From Gammaproteobacteria bacterium (GTDB lineage: Bacteria; Pseudomonadota; Gammaproteobacteria; Burkholderiales; Rhodocyclaceae), in the NCBI GenBank assembly GCA_018825305.1, contig JAHJEO010000011.1:1-64000 (forward strand): DNA of 64,000 nucleotides, read 5' to 3'. The notes beneath the pieces were generated by a model. The model saw nothing but the letters and a program-made list of their open reading frames with translations. It was not told where the DNA came from and ran no database searches. A program made the translations under genes and the position numbers. Below, piece after piece: positions 33,450 through 42,052 of this stretch. Positions within the stretch are counted from its first letter, which is position 1; every line of letters begins with the position of its first letter.

Positions 33450-34424
33450 ATGACTCAACCACCAACCCAAGCCCCCACCTGCGACGTCTCCATCGTCATC
33501 CCCGTCTACAACGAGGAGGACAACCTCCCCGATCTGGTCGCCCGCGTCGGCGACGCCATGCAGCCTTCCGGCTTCACCTTCGAGTTGATTTGCGTCGACG
33601 ACGGCTCGCGCGACGGCTCGGCGAAGGTGCTGGCAGGGCTCGCCGTGCAAACGCCCTGGCTCAAGCCGCGCTACCTGATGCGCAACTACGGCCAGACGGC
33701 CGCGCTGCAGGCCGGCTTCGATGCCGTCACCGGCCGTTACACGGTCACGCTCGACGGCGATTTGCAGAACGATCCGCTCGACATTCCCGAACTGATCCGC
33801 ACGCTGGAGTCGCGCAGCGACATCAGCATGATCTCGGGCTGGCGCAAGGACCGGCAGGACAAGGCGCTGTCTCGCAAGCTGCCGTCGATGCTGGCCAACC
33901 GGCTGATCTCCTGGGCCACCGGCGTGCAACTGCACGACTACGGCTGCGCCCTCAAGGCCTACCGCAGCGAAATCATCGCCCGCATCCGCCTCTATGGCGA
34001 ACTGCATCGCTTCATCCCGGCACTGGCCTTCGAGGCCGGGGCCAAGATCATCGAGGTGCCGGTGCGCCATCACGCGCGCACGGCCGGCGTATCGAAATAC
34101 GGCATCGACCGCACCTTCCGCGTGCTGCTCGACCTGCTGCTGATGAAGTTCATGCTGCGCTACCTGCACCGCCCGCTGCATGCCTTCGGCGGCGTCGGTT
34201 TGTGGATGGCGTTGCCGGGAGCGGGCATCCTCGGCTACCTTGGCGTGCTCAAGTTGCTGGGCGAATCGATCGGCGGCCGGCCACTGCTGCTGCTCGGCAT
34301 CATGCTGGCGCTGATGGGCGTTCAATTGATCGCCATCGGCCTGCTCGGCGAGATCCTCATCCGCATCTATCACGAGCCCGAGGGGCGCGACCAATACCGG
34401 CTGCGCGAACCGCCCGCGCTGTGA
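33450..34424 (+). CDS. GT2 glycosyltransferase, DPM1/ArnC-like
   Basis: A 324-residue polyprenyl-phosphate glycosyltransferase: catalytic domain with VSIVIPVYNEEDNLP, ICVDDGSRDGS and TLDGDLQNDPLD, then two C-terminal membrane helices (about 245-305). It resembles ArnC/GtrB/DPM1 enzymes that load a sugar onto undecaprenyl phosphate. It is coupled by a 4-bp overlap to a flippase-like gene. It may feed the second ArnT-like transferase further upstream; that link is inference. Confidence 0.87.
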   Translation: MTQPPTQAPTCDVSIVIPVYNEEDNLPDLVARVGDAMQPSGFTFELICVDDGSRDGSAKVLAGLAVQTPWLKPRYLMRNYGQTAALQAGFDAVTGRYTVTLDGDLQNDPLDIPELIRTLESRSDISMISGWRKDRQDKALSRKLPSMLANRLISWATGVQLHDYGCALKAYRSEIIARIRLYGELHRFIPALAFEAGAKIIEVPVRHHARTAGVSKYGIDRTFRVLLDLLLMKFMLRYLHRPLHAFGGVGLWMALPGAGILGYLGVLKLLGESIGGRPLLLLGIMLALMGVQLIAIGLLGEILIRIYHEPEGRDQYRLREPPAL

Positions 34425-35365
34425 CCAAGACCCTGTTCCGGGCGGCGGCCAGCCTCGGGTTGCTCGCGCTGGTTTTCCATTTCGCCGGGCCGGCGCGCGT
34501 CCTCGCCGCCTTCGCCAACGCCAGCCCGGCCTGGCTCGCCGCCGCACTGACCGCGTCCGTCGCGGCCAGCCTGACCAGTGCGCTGCGCTGGCATGCGCTG
34601 GCCGACTGGCTGGGGCTGGCCGCAACGCGACCGGCGCTGATCGTGGCCTATTTTCGCGGTATCGCCGCCAACACCGTGCTGCCGGGCGCCACGCTCGGCG
34701 GCGATGCGCTGCGGGCGCTGCAGTTGCAGCGCCTCGGCCATCCGCTCGCCGCGAGCGCCGCCAGCGTCGCGCTCGACCGCATGAGCGGGCTGTGGGTGCT
34801 GGCGGTGCTGTCGCTGGCGACCACCGCGGCGGCCCAGTTTGCCGGGGTGCTGCCGCCTGCCCTGCTGCCGTTGCCGCCGGTGCTGACCCTGATTGCCGCC
34901 ATCGCCGTGCTGGCAGCGCCGACTTTTGCCTGGCTGGCCAGCCGGGCCTGGCACATGCACCTGCCCGGCCCGCTGGAACGGGCGCTGACGGCCCTGCATG
35001 ACCGCCCCGCCCCGCTGCGTCATCTGACTGCGCAATTCGCCTGGTCGGCCGGGGTTCAAGGGTTTTCCATGCTCACCTTTGCGCTGGCCGGCCGCGCCGT
35101 CGGCCTCGACCTGCCGCTGTGGCTCTACGTCATCGCCGCCGGCCCGGTGTTCATCCTCGCCGCGCTGCCGGTGAGCGTCGGCGGCTGGGGCACGCGCGAG
35201 GCCGCGGCCGCCGTGACGCTCGGCCACTTCGGCGCATCGACCGAACTGGCCATCGCAGCGGCCATGCTCTACGGCATTTTCGCGGTCGTGCAGGGCGCTG
35301 CCGGCGCGCTGTCGCTGCTGCCCTCGAAACAAACCGCCCCACCTTCCCAGGAGAAAGCACCATGA
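34421..35365 (+). CDS. LPG-synthase-TM/flippase-like membrane protein (UPF0104)
   Basis: A 314-residue protein from GTG 34421 with about eight helices. Segments FRGIAANTVLPGATLGGDALRA and SVALDRMSGLWVLA, and the C-terminal LPVSVGGWGTREAAA, identify the lysylphosphatidylglycerol-synthase transmembrane family (PF03706). Standalone members lack the aminoacyl transferase domain and are thought to flip lipids. Overlaps GT2 by 4 bp and bcp by 4 bp. It carries a 22-bp motif copy (LAAPTFAW). Confidence 0.85.
   Translation: MTKTLFRAAASLGLLALVFHFAGPARVLAAFANASPAWLAAALTASVAASLTSALRWHALADWLGLAATRPALIVAYFRGIAANTVLPGATLGGDALRALQLQRLGHPLAASAASVALDRMSGLWVLAVLSLATTAAAQFAGVLPPALLPLPPVLTLIAAIAVLAAPTFAWLASRAWHMHLPGPLERALTALHDRPAPLRHLTAQFAWSAGVQGFSMLTFALAGRAVGLDLPLWLYVIAAGPVFILAALPVSVGGWGTREAAAAVTLGHFGASTELAIAAAMLYGIFAVVQGAAGALSLLPSKQTAPPSQEKAP
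34907..34927 (-). repeat. Dispersed 22-bp motif, copy 6
   Basis: Minus-strand copy; GTCGGCGCTG intact, centre CCA instead of GCG; in the flippase-like gene, encoding APTF. Confidence 0.6.
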
Positions 35366-35835
35366 ACACCACGCCGTCCGCCGTCGGCCTGACCGTCCCC
35401 GATTTCAGCCTGCCCGCCACCGGCGGCACCTTCACGCTGTCCGCCCGGCGCGGCAAGCCGCTGGTGCTTTACTTCTACCCCAAGGACAGCACGCCCGGCT
35501 GCACCGTCGAAGCCCAGCAGTTCCGCGACTTGCATGGCGAATTCGCCGCACTCGGTTGCGCCGTCTTCGGCATCTCGCGCGACAGCCTCAAGTCGCACGA
35601 GAACTTCAAGGGCAAGCAGTGCCTGCCCTTCGAACTGCTGGTCGATGCCGATGAAACGGCCTGCCGCCTGTTCGACGTGATCCAGATGAAGAACATGTAC
35701 GGCAAGCAGGTCATGGGCATCCAGCGCAGCACCTTCCTGATCGACAAGGCGGGCCGCCTGGCCCGGGAATGGCGCGGCATCAAGGCCGACGGCCATGCCG
35801 CCGAGGTGCTCGCCGCCGTCAAGGCGCTGGCGTGA
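35362..35835 (+). CDS. bcp: Peroxiredoxin, BCP/PrxQ family
   Basis: A 157-residue thiol peroxidase. The peroxidatic cysteine is in FYPKDSTPGCTVEAQQF. The family resolving cysteine five residues later is replaced (TVEAQ), so this is a one-cysteine type or uses a partner thiol. The C-terminal half has IQRSTFLIDKAGRLAREWRG. Start ATG 35362 follows a GGAGAAAGC ribosome-binding site. Detoxifies peroxides in the cytoplasm. Confidence 0.93.
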   Translation: MNTTPSAVGLTVPDFSLPATGGTFTLSARRGKPLVLYFYPKDSTPGCTVEAQQFRDLHGEFAALGCAVFGISRDSLKSHENFKGKQCLPFELLVDADETACRLFDVIQMKNMYGKQVMGIQRSTFLIDKAGRLAREWRGIKADGHAAEVLAAVKALA

Positions 35836-35941
35836 CAATTCTGCGAAGACGCGCCGATTTCCCGTCTTCTTCCATGCCAGTAGCGGCTCCCGGCGTGGCA
35901 TCGTTGCGCCACCAATCCCATCAACTCGCGCAGGGGTCCTC

Positions 35942-37420
35942 ATGAACGCCAAGCGTACCGCCAAGTCGGCCACCAAGCTCTTCGTGCTCGACACCAACGT
36001 ACTGATGCACGATCCGACGAGCCTCTACCGCTTTGAGGAGCACGACATCTTCCTGCCGATGATGACGCTGGAGGAACTTGACGCCAACAAGAAGGGCATG
36101 TCGGAAGTCGCGCGCAACGCCCGCCAGGCCAGCCGCTCTCTCGACGAGATCGTCTCCGCCTCCGAATCGTCGATCAAGGAGGGCATCCCGCTATTTGGCC
36201 CTTCGCGCGAACTGGCCTCGGGCCGCCTGTTCCTGCAGACCGAGGCGATGAACGGCCACATCCCCGCCTCGCTGCCGACGACCAAGGGCGACAACCAGAT
36301 CCTCGGCGTGATGATGAACCTGCAGGAGCGCTTCCCCAAGCGCTCCGTGATCCTGGTGTCGAAGGACATCAACATGCGCATCAAGGCCCGCGCGCTGGGC
36401 CTCGAATCGCAGGATTACTTCAACGACAAGGTACTGGAAGATACCGACCTGCTCTTCTCCGGCACGCAGGAGCTTCCGCCCGACTTCTGGGACAGTCACG
36501 GCCAGGACATGAAATCGTGGAAGCAGGACGGGCGCACGCTCTACAAGGTCAACGGGCCGCTCTGTCGCAACATGCTGGTCAACGAGTTTGTCTACCTTGA
36601 ACCCGGCCCCAAGACCGACAAGCCCTTCTACGCCATCGTGCGCGAAGGCGCCGCCAAGAGTGCGGTGATCTCGACGCTGACCGACTACAGCCACCAGAAG
36701 AACGCCGTCTGGGGAATCCTGGCGCGCAACCGCGAACAGAACTTCGCCCTCAACCTGCTGATGGACCCCGAGATTGACTTCATCACCCTGCTCGGCCAGG
36801 CCGGCACCGGCAAGACGCTGCTGACGCTGGCGGCAGCACTGACGCAGACGCTGGAAACCAAGCGCTATTCCGAAATCATTGTCACCCGCGTCACCGTGCC
36901 GGTGGGCGAGGACATCGGCTTCCTGCCGGGCACCGAGGAAGAAAAGATGACACCGTGGATGGGGGCCATCGAGGACAACCTCGACGTCCTCAACAAGCCC
37001 GCCGACGGCGGTGGCGACAAGGCCGACAAGTCGGCGCACTCCCCCGGCGGCAGTTTCACTGGCAACTACGGCGGCGACTGGGGGCGGGCGGCGACGATGG
37101 ACCTGATCCGCAGCCGGGTCAAGGTCAAGTCGCTCAACTTCATGCGCGGCCGCACCTTCATCAGCAAGTTCCTCATCATCGACGAGGCGCAGAACCTGAC
37201 GCCCAAGCAGATGAAGACGCTGATCACCCGTGCCGGCCCCGGCACCAAGGTGGTGTGCCTCGGCAACATCGCGCAGATCGACACGCCCTACCTGACCGAA
37301 GGCTCGTCGGGACTGACCTACGTGGTGGATCGCTTCAAGGGCTGGTCGCACTCGGGCCACGTCACGCTGCAGCGCGGCGAGCGGTCGCGATTGGCGGATC
37401 ACGCGGCGGAGGTGCTGTAG
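35942..37420 (+). CDS. phoH: PhoH-family ATPase with N-terminal PIN domain
   Basis: A 492-residue protein, YlaK/PhoH2-type. Residues about 10-150 are a PIN ribonuclease domain (KLFVLDTNVLMHDPTSLYRF, TLEELDANKKGMSE, GDNQILGVM with acidic active-site residues). Residues about 240-490 are the PhoH ATPase with Walker A LLGQAGTGKTLLTLAAALT and Walker B FLIIDEAQNLTPKQMKTLI. Such fusions unwind and cleave RNA in studied homologues. A Gly/Asp-rich insertion (NKPADGGGDKADKSAHSPGG) lies within the ATPase domain. Start chosen at ATG 35942, 106 bp after bcp. Confidence 0.92.
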   Translation: MNAKRTAKSATKLFVLDTNVLMHDPTSLYRFEEHDIFLPMMTLEELDANKKGMSEVARNARQASRSLDEIVSASESSIKEGIPLFGPSRELASGRLFLQTEAMNGHIPASLPTTKGDNQILGVMMNLQERFPKRSVILVSKDINMRIKARALGLESQDYFNDKVLEDTDLLFSGTQELPPDFWDSHGQDMKSWKQDGRTLYKVNGPLCRNMLVNEFVYLEPGPKTDKPFYAIVREGAAKSAVISTLTDYSHQKNAVWGILARNREQNFALNLLMDPEIDFITLLGQAGTGKTLLTLAAALTQTLETKRYSEIIVTRVTVPVGEDIGFLPGTEEEKMTPWMGAIEDNLDVLNKPADGGGDKADKSAHSPGGSFTGNYGGDWGRAATMDLIRSRVKVKSLNFMRGRTFISKFLIIDEAQNLTPKQMKTLITRAGPGTKVVCLGNIAQIDTPYLTEGSSGLTYVVDRFKGWSHSGHVTLQRGERSRLADHAAEVL

Positions 37421-37578
37421 AGACGCCGTCCCGCTAGCGTGGATATTTACGAATAGGTATCAGCGGAAAATCGCCGAAACACGCTAACCCTGACGTACTA
37501 CTGCAATGCGTCACAGCCCTTGCCCACTTGAAACACGGCAGGGGTGCATTGCTGGGCCGGGTCAGGCGGCTGCCGTTC

Positions 37579-38589
37579 TCATTTGTCCGGGTATCCGGCG
37601 GGATTAGCGCTCTGCCAGCGCCAAGCGTCGGCACACATGGCATTGATATCGCGCTCGGCCCGCCAGCCGATAGCCTCCTGCGCCATTGCGACATCGGCAT
37701 AGTAGCTCGGCGCATCCCCCGATCGGCGGTCGACGATATCGAATGGCACATGCTGGCCGCTGGCCCGCTCGAAGGCACGGACGACTTCGAGCACACTGTA
37801 GCCACGGCCGGTGCCGAGGTTGACGGTGAGTGGCCCCGGCTGCTGGCGCAGATAGTCCAGCGCGGCCAAGTGTCCCAATGCGAGATCGACGACATGGATG
37901 TAGTCGCGCACGCCGGTGCCGTCAGGGGTTGGGTAGTCACCGCCAAAGACCTGCAGGCGCGCCAGTTTGCCGACAGCGACCTGGGCGACATACGGCAGCA
38001 GGTTGCTGGGGATGCCGTTGGGATCTTCGCCGATCAGGCCGCTGGCATGCGCACCGACGGGGTTGAAGTAGCGCAGCAGCCCAATACGCCAGCCGGGGTC
38101 TGCGACGTTGAGGTCGCGCAGCATGTCTTCGACCATGAGCTTGCTACGACCATAGGGATTGATGGGGCCGAGGGGCACCGATTCGGCCCAGGGCGGCGGC
38201 TCGCTCGCCGCGTAGACGGTGGCGGAAGAGGAAAAGACGATGGTCTTGACCCGGGTTTCGGCCATGGCGTCGAGCAGGACCACGCTGCCGCCAACGTTGT
38301 TGTCGTAATAGCGCAGCGGTTGTGCCACGGACTCACCCACAGCCTTGAGGCCGGCGAAATGGATGACGGCATCGGTGCCGGGCAGGATTTGCGTCAGGGC
38401 GGCGCGATTGCGGACGTCTGCCTGCACGAACACCGGCCGCTTTCCGGCAATGGTTTCGATGCGGTCGATCACGCTGGCCTTGCTGTTGCAGAGGTTGTCG
38501 AGCACCGTGACGTGGTGGCCGGCGGCCAGCAGTTCGACGACAGTGTGGCTACCGATATAGCCGGCTCCGCCGGTGACAAGAATTTTCAT
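37579..38589 (-). CDS. galE: UDP-glucose 4-epimerase
   Basis: A 336-residue extended SDR with GGAGYIGSHTVVELL at the N-terminus, SSSATVYAAS and the catalytic tyrosine in NPYGRSKLMVE. It interconverts UDP-glucose and UDP-galactose for envelope polysaccharides. Length matches E. coli GalE (338). The 158 bp between phoH and galE show no gene. Confidence 0.95.
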   Translation of the reverse strand: MKILVTGGAGYIGSHTVVELLAAGHHVTVLDNLCNSKASVIDRIETIAGKRPVFVQADVRNRAALTQILPGTDAVIHFAGLKAVGESVAQPLRYYDNNVGGSVVLLDAMAETRVKTIVFSSSATVYAASEPPPWAESVPLGPINPYGRSKLMVEDMLRDLNVADPGWRIGLLRYFNPVGAHASGLIGEDPNGIPSNLLPYVAQVAVGKLARLQVFGGDYPTPDGTGVRDYIHVVDLALGHLAALDYLRQQPGPLTVNLGTGRGYSVLEVVRAFERASGQHVPFDIVDRRSGDAPSYYADVAMAQEAIGWRAERDINAMCADAWRWQSANPAGYPDK

Positions 38590-38747
38590 TACGGTACTCC
38601 GCGTGCTGGTGGGGCTAGCGAGCCCCGAAGCAAGTTCCTCGGGATAGCGAATATTGTTACTGGCTCAGTACGCGCCGCCAGCGAAATTTTAGCTACGGCC
38701 GCCGCTACGCGGCTTAACTTGCGCCAAGCGCAAGTTAGCCTTCGCTG

Positions 38748-38788
38748 AAACTTCTCTTCAGGCTCAATATGAGCCTGAAGAGAAGTTT
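38748..38788 (-). terminator. 19-bp perfect hairpin overlapping the dnaB stop
   Basis: Positions 38748-38766 and 38770-38788 are perfect reverse complements (19 bp) around a 3-nt loop. The stop codon of dnaB (38764-38766) and its last codons form one arm. After the stem the minus-strand transcript has only TTT, so termination would be weak or rely on the stem alone. Confidence 0.6.
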
Positions 38789-40170
38789 TCGAACTTGGTG
38801 TACTCGCCGAGGAAGGTGAGCTTGACGGTTCCGGTCGGGCCGTTGCGGTGCTTGCCGATGCCGACCTCGGCGATGCCTTTGTCCTGGGTGTCGGGCTTGT
38901 AATATTCCTCGCGGTACATCATCAGGATAAGGTCGGCATCCTGCTCGATGGCGCCCGATTCACGCAGATCGGACATCAGCGGGCGCTTTTCGTTGCGTTC
39001 CTCGACCTTGCGCGACAGCTGCGACAGCGCAATGATCGGGACACGCAACTCCTTCGCCAGCGCCTTGATCGAGCGCGAAATCTCGGAGATCTCGGTGGCG
39101 CGGTTCTCGTTATCCCTGACCGAGGTCATCAACTGCAGGTAGTCGATGACGATCAGGCCGAGCTTGCCGCCGTACTTGCGCGCCAGCCGCCGGGCGCGGG
39201 CGCGCAGGTCGGTGGCATTGATGGCGCCGGTCTCGTCGATTTCGATCGGCGCATCGTGCAGCTTGCCCAGCGCGCCGGTCATCTTGTCCCATTCCTCGTC
39301 CGTCAGCTTGCCGTTGCGGATGCGCGTCTGGTCGATGCGGCCGACCGAGGACAACATGCGCATGGCGATCTGCGGCCCGGACATTTCCAGGCTGAATATC
39401 GCCACCGGCAAACGCAACTCGACGCCGACGTGCTCGGCGATGTTCAGCGCAAAAGCGGTCTTGCCCATCGACGGACGGCCGGCGACGACAATCATGTCGC
39501 CGGCCTGCAGGCCGGAGGTCATGCGGTCGAGGTCGACGAAACCGGTCGGCACCCCGGTGACATCCGACGGATTCTCGCGGTCGTAAAGATCCTGAATCTT
39601 CTCGACCACCTCGCCGAGCAGGCCAGTGACCTCGCGGAAGCCCTGAATCGACTTGGCACCCGCCTCGGCGATCTCGAAGACCTTGGCCTCGGCCTCGTCG
39701 AGCAAAATCTTGGCGTCACGCCCGGCGGGATTGAGTGCGCTGGCCGCGATCTCGTCGCCAACCGTTACCAGCTTGCGCAGCACGGCGCGCTCGTGCACGA
39801 TCTCCGCGTAGCGGCGGATGTTGGCAGCCGAGGGCGTGTTGTTGGCGATCTCGCCGAGATAGGCGATGCCGCCGGTCTGCTCGACCTCGTTGGCCTTGTC
39901 GATGGCCTCAAAAACGGTGACCACGTCGGCCGGCCGGCCGACTTCGATCAGACGCGAGATGTGGCGGAAGATGCGACGATGATCGTCGCGGTAGAAATCG
40001 GTGTCGGCGACCAGATCGCCGATGCGGTCCCAGGCGTTATTGTCGAGCAGCAGGCCGCCGATCAGCGACTGCTCGGCTTCGACCGAATGCGGCGGCAACT
40101 TGAGCGCCGCGACCTGGGGGTCCTGCGGAACCGGGGAATTGATGAAGGCGCGTGCCTGGGCCATGAACAT
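38764..40170 (-). CDS. dnaB: Replicative DNA helicase DnaB
   Basis: A 468-residue hexameric helicase. Start ATG 40170 has an AAGGAG ribosome-binding site 5 bp upstream. The N-terminal primase-contact domain begins LPPHSVEAEQSLIGGLLLD. The RecA-like core has Walker A VVAGRPSMGKTAFALNI, Walker B LIVIDYLQLM, and the DnaB signature SQLSRKVEERNEKRPLMSDL. Length is typical; no intein. The C-terminus ENFSSGSY is encoded by an unusual inverted repeat. It follows rplI but is separated by a terminator. Confidence 0.97.
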   Translation of the reverse strand: MFMAQARAFINSPVPQDPQVAALKLPPHSVEAEQSLIGGLLLDNNAWDRIGDLVADTDFYRDDHRRIFRHISRLIEVGRPADVVTVFEAIDKANEVEQTGGIAYLGEIANNTPSAANIRRYAEIVHERAVLRKLVTVGDEIAASALNPAGRDAKILLDEAEAKVFEIAEAGAKSIQGFREVTGLLGEVVEKIQDLYDRENPSDVTGVPTGFVDLDRMTSGLQAGDMIVVAGRPSMGKTAFALNIAEHVGVELRLPVAIFSLEMSGPQIAMRMLSSVGRIDQTRIRNGKLTDEEWDKMTGALGKLHDAPIEIDETGAINATDLRARARRLARKYGGKLGLIVIDYLQLMTSVRDNENRATEISEISRSIKALAKELRVPIIALSQLSRKVEERNEKRPLMSDLRESGAIEQDADLILMMYREEYYKPDTQDKGIAEVGIGKHRNGPTGTVKLTFLGEYTKFENFSSGSY

Positions 40171-40254
40171 TCGACTCCTTGAGGAAGCCGCCAGTCTACC
40201 GATACTGCGGCCCGCACGCGATAGGACAAGCCTGTGCAAATGACCGGGATAACC

Positions 40255-40285
40255 GGTGGATAAGCTGTTAAAAGCCTGTGGACAA
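40255..40285 (-). promoter_or_regulatory. Two DnaA-box-like sites upstream of dnaB
   Basis: GGTGGATAA (40255-40263) and TGTGGACAA (40277-40285) each differ by one base from the DnaA box TGTGGATAA. A weaker TTGTCCATA is at 40312-40320. They lie 85-150 bp before the dnaB start, where a promoter for dnaB would be. DnaA control is possible; no origin-like AT-rich unwinding region is seen. Confidence 0.4.
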
Positions 40286-40317
40286 ACGGTGGATCGTCCT
40301 GAAGCCGGAAATTGTCC

Positions 40318-40353
40318 ATAAAAAACAAGGGCCGCCCAACTGGCGGCCCTTGT
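40318..40353 (-). terminator. Intrinsic terminator after rplI
   Basis: A 12-bp perfect stem (40325-40336 with 40342-40353) and 5-nt loop, followed on the minus strand by TTTTTAT. It ends the rpsF-priB-rpsR-rplI transcript, 21 bp after the rplI stop. Confidence 0.9.
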
Positions 40354-40373
40354 CATGATGCAACAGGCAGGGA

Positions 40374-40823
40374 TTACTGCTCGGCAACCACCGAAACGGT
40401 GATGCTCGCCACCACGTCGTGATGCAGGCCGATCTCGACCTGGTTGTCGCCGATCTGCTTGAACGGGCCGTCAGGCAGGCGAATCACCGACTTGTCGATC
40501 TCGATGCCCTGCGCCTTGAGTGCGTCGGCGATGTCGCTGTTGCCGACCGAGCCGAACAAGCGGCCGTCGACACCGGCCTTGCGGGCCACCCGCACCGAGA
40601 CGCCTTCGAGCTTGGCGGCCTGAGCCTGGGCAGCGGCGAGGATTTCGGCCTGAGCTTTTTCAAGTTCGGCGCGACGCTCTTCGAACACCTTCTTGTTGGC
40701 TTCCGTCGCACGCTTGGCCTTGCCTTGCGGGATCAGGAAGTTGCGGGCATAGCCGTCCTTGACCTTGACGATGTCGCCGAGGCTGCCGAGGTTGACCACT
40801 TTCTCCATCAGAATGATTTGCAT
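40374..40823 (-). CDS. rplI: 50S ribosomal protein L9
   Basis: A 149-residue ribosomal protein. The N-terminal domain [20 protein letters not shown] with [16 protein letters not shown] is diagnostic; a long helix and the C-terminal rRNA-binding domain follow. Binds 23S rRNA near the L1 stalk. Last gene before the terminator; 12 bp from rpsR. Confidence 0.98.
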   Translation of the reverse strand: MQIILMEKVVNLGSLGDIVKVKDGYARNFLIPQGKAKRATEANKKVFEERRAELEKAQAEILAAAQAQAAKLEGVSVRVARKAGVDGRLFGSVGNSDIADALKAQGIEIDKSVIRLPDGPFKQIGDNQVEIGLHHDVVASITVSVVAEQ

Positions 40824-40835
40824 GGCGGTCTCCTC

Positions 40836-41114
40836 TTATTCGTGCAGGTCGGTGTAGGGCATCAGCGCCAGGAAGCGGGCGCGCTTGATGGCGGTGGACA
40901 GCTGGCGCTGGTAGCCGGACTTGGTGCCGGTGATGCGCGCCGGCATGATCTTGCCGTTTTCGGAGATGAAGTCCTTGAGGATGTCGACATCCTTGTAGTC
41001 GATCTCTTCGATCTTCTCCGCGCTGAAGCGGCAGAACTTGCGGCGCTTGAACAGGCCGCGGCCCTTGTCATCCTTCTTCTTGACGCCGGTCTTGCTCTTC
41101 GGTTTGAAAGCCAT
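40836..41114 (-). CDS. rpsR: 30S ribosomal protein S18
   Basis: A 92-residue basic protein with [21 protein letters not shown] and [20 protein letters not shown], the S18 signature; pairs with S6 on the 30S platform. An N-terminal lysine-rich extension ([16 protein letters not shown]) is longer than in E. coli (75 residues). Its start lies 47 bp inside priB. Confidence 0.98.
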   Translation of the reverse strand: MAFKPKSKTGVKKKDDKGRGLFKRRKFCRFSAEKIEEIDYKDVDILKDFISENGKIMPARITGTKSGYQRQLSTAIKRARFLALMPYTDLHE

Positions 41115-41433
41115 TTTCGTTTCCTTCTACAAATTCGATTCGTTGCACATGCAGCACATTGGCGCGGTTCTTGAGGCTCTTCGCGGCGAGAAATCCGCTC
41201 ACTCGCAATTCGCCTGAATTCCACTGCACCAGCTGCGTCGCCACCGTTCCGAGCGCTACGCAATTCATCTCGCACTCCACCTTGCGGGGTTTTCCCGCCT
41301 CGATCTGCTCGGACTCGTGTCCGATGCGGAAGTCGATGGCCGGGATGCCGGCCGGGGTGTAACGCAAGACGCCGCGTTCGAGCAGCCTTCCCGACAGTTG
41401 GGTCAGGTTGGCCGTGGCGCCGGTACCGCTCAC
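41068..41433 (-). CDS. priB: Primosomal replication protein PriB
   Basis: A 121-residue single OB-fold protein from GTG 41433 (overlapping the rpsF stop). It has [34 protein letters not shown] and [12 protein letters not shown], typical of PriB. It helps PriA reload DnaB at stalled forks. The frame runs past the usual end ([10 protein letters not shown]) for about 20 residues, overlapping the rpsR start by 47 bp, longer than the roughly 100 residues usual for the family. Confidence 0.9.
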   Translation of the reverse strand: MSGTGATANLTQLSGRLLERGVLRYTPAGIPAIDFRIGHESEQIEAGKPRKVECEMNCVALGTVATQLVQWNSGELRVSGFLAAKSLKNRANVLHVQRIEFVEGNENGFQTEEQDRRQEEG

Positions 41434-41825
41434 GCGGCCGCTGGCGCCTCGACTTGGGGCTGGGCCTCGGCCTGGGCCTGCGGCGCAGCGTTCAGCGAGC
41501 GCGTCTTCTCTTCCTTCATCATCGGCGAGGGAGTGATCACGGGCTTGCTCATCTTGACGGTCAGATGGCGCAGCACGGCGTCGTTGAACTTGAAGGCGTT
41601 CTCGAGCTCGGCCAGCGTCTCGTTGTCGCACTCGATGTTCATGAGTACGTAATGGGCCTTGTGCACCTTCTGGATCGGGTAGGCCAGCTGGCGGCGACCC
41701 CAGTCTTCGAGGCGATGGATGGCGCCGCTGCGGCCGGTCACCAGCGTCTTGTAACGCTCGACCATCGCCGGCACCTGCTCGGACTGGTCCGGGTGGACGA
41801 TAAAAACAACTTCGTAGTGTCGCAT
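41430..41825 (-). CDS. rpsF: 30S ribosomal protein S6
   Basis: A 131-residue S6 protein ([40 protein letters not shown]). The C-terminal tail is alanine/glutamate/glutamine-rich ([19 protein letters not shown]), as often seen. An AAGGAG ribosome-binding site precedes the start. First gene of the operon; binds 16S rRNA with S18. Confidence 0.98.
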   Translation of the reverse strand: MRHYEVVFIVHPDQSEQVPAMVERYKTLVTGRSGAIHRLEDWGRRQLAYPIQKVHKAHYVLMNIECDNETLAELENAFKFNDAVLRHLTVKMSKPVITPSPMMKEEKTRSLNAAPQAQAEAQPQVEAPAAA

Positions 41826-41905
41826 GCAATCTCCTTATGGGTTCGATTGTCAGTGGGTCGGAGCCCTCCCGCATGCGCATCGGGTAGGGCAAGGGAAAGC
41901 CGGCA

Positions 41906-41935
41906 ATTGTACGACAAATCAGGCACTCAAGACAA
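41906..41935 (-). promoter_or_regulatory. Promoter of the rpsF operon
   Basis: On the minus strand TTGTCT (41935-41930) and TACAAT (41911-41906) are separated by 18 bp and lie about 80 bp upstream of the rpsF start. This is a plausible sigma-70 promoter with a leader long enough for S6-S18 feedback control, which is known in many bacteria. Confidence 0.5.
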
Positions 41936-42052
41936 GACCACAAACCCCGAACAGGGCCGGGGATACTGCACTCCTGTCCGCCTGAAAAACGCCAGGCGCG
42001 TTGAAGAATTCGCCATTCGTGCCACAATTGCCCGCTGAACAACCGCCCCCCC

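Noticed and set aside
37028-37036. Another copy of the dispersed motif in phoH
   Set aside because: Only the 9-bp core AAGTCGGCG matches; flanks differ, so chance is likely. The same applies to a core match near 47020.
40201-40330. Replication origin
   Set aside because: Only two good DnaA-like boxes and no AT-rich unwinding region; neighbours are not dnaA/gyrB/rpmH.
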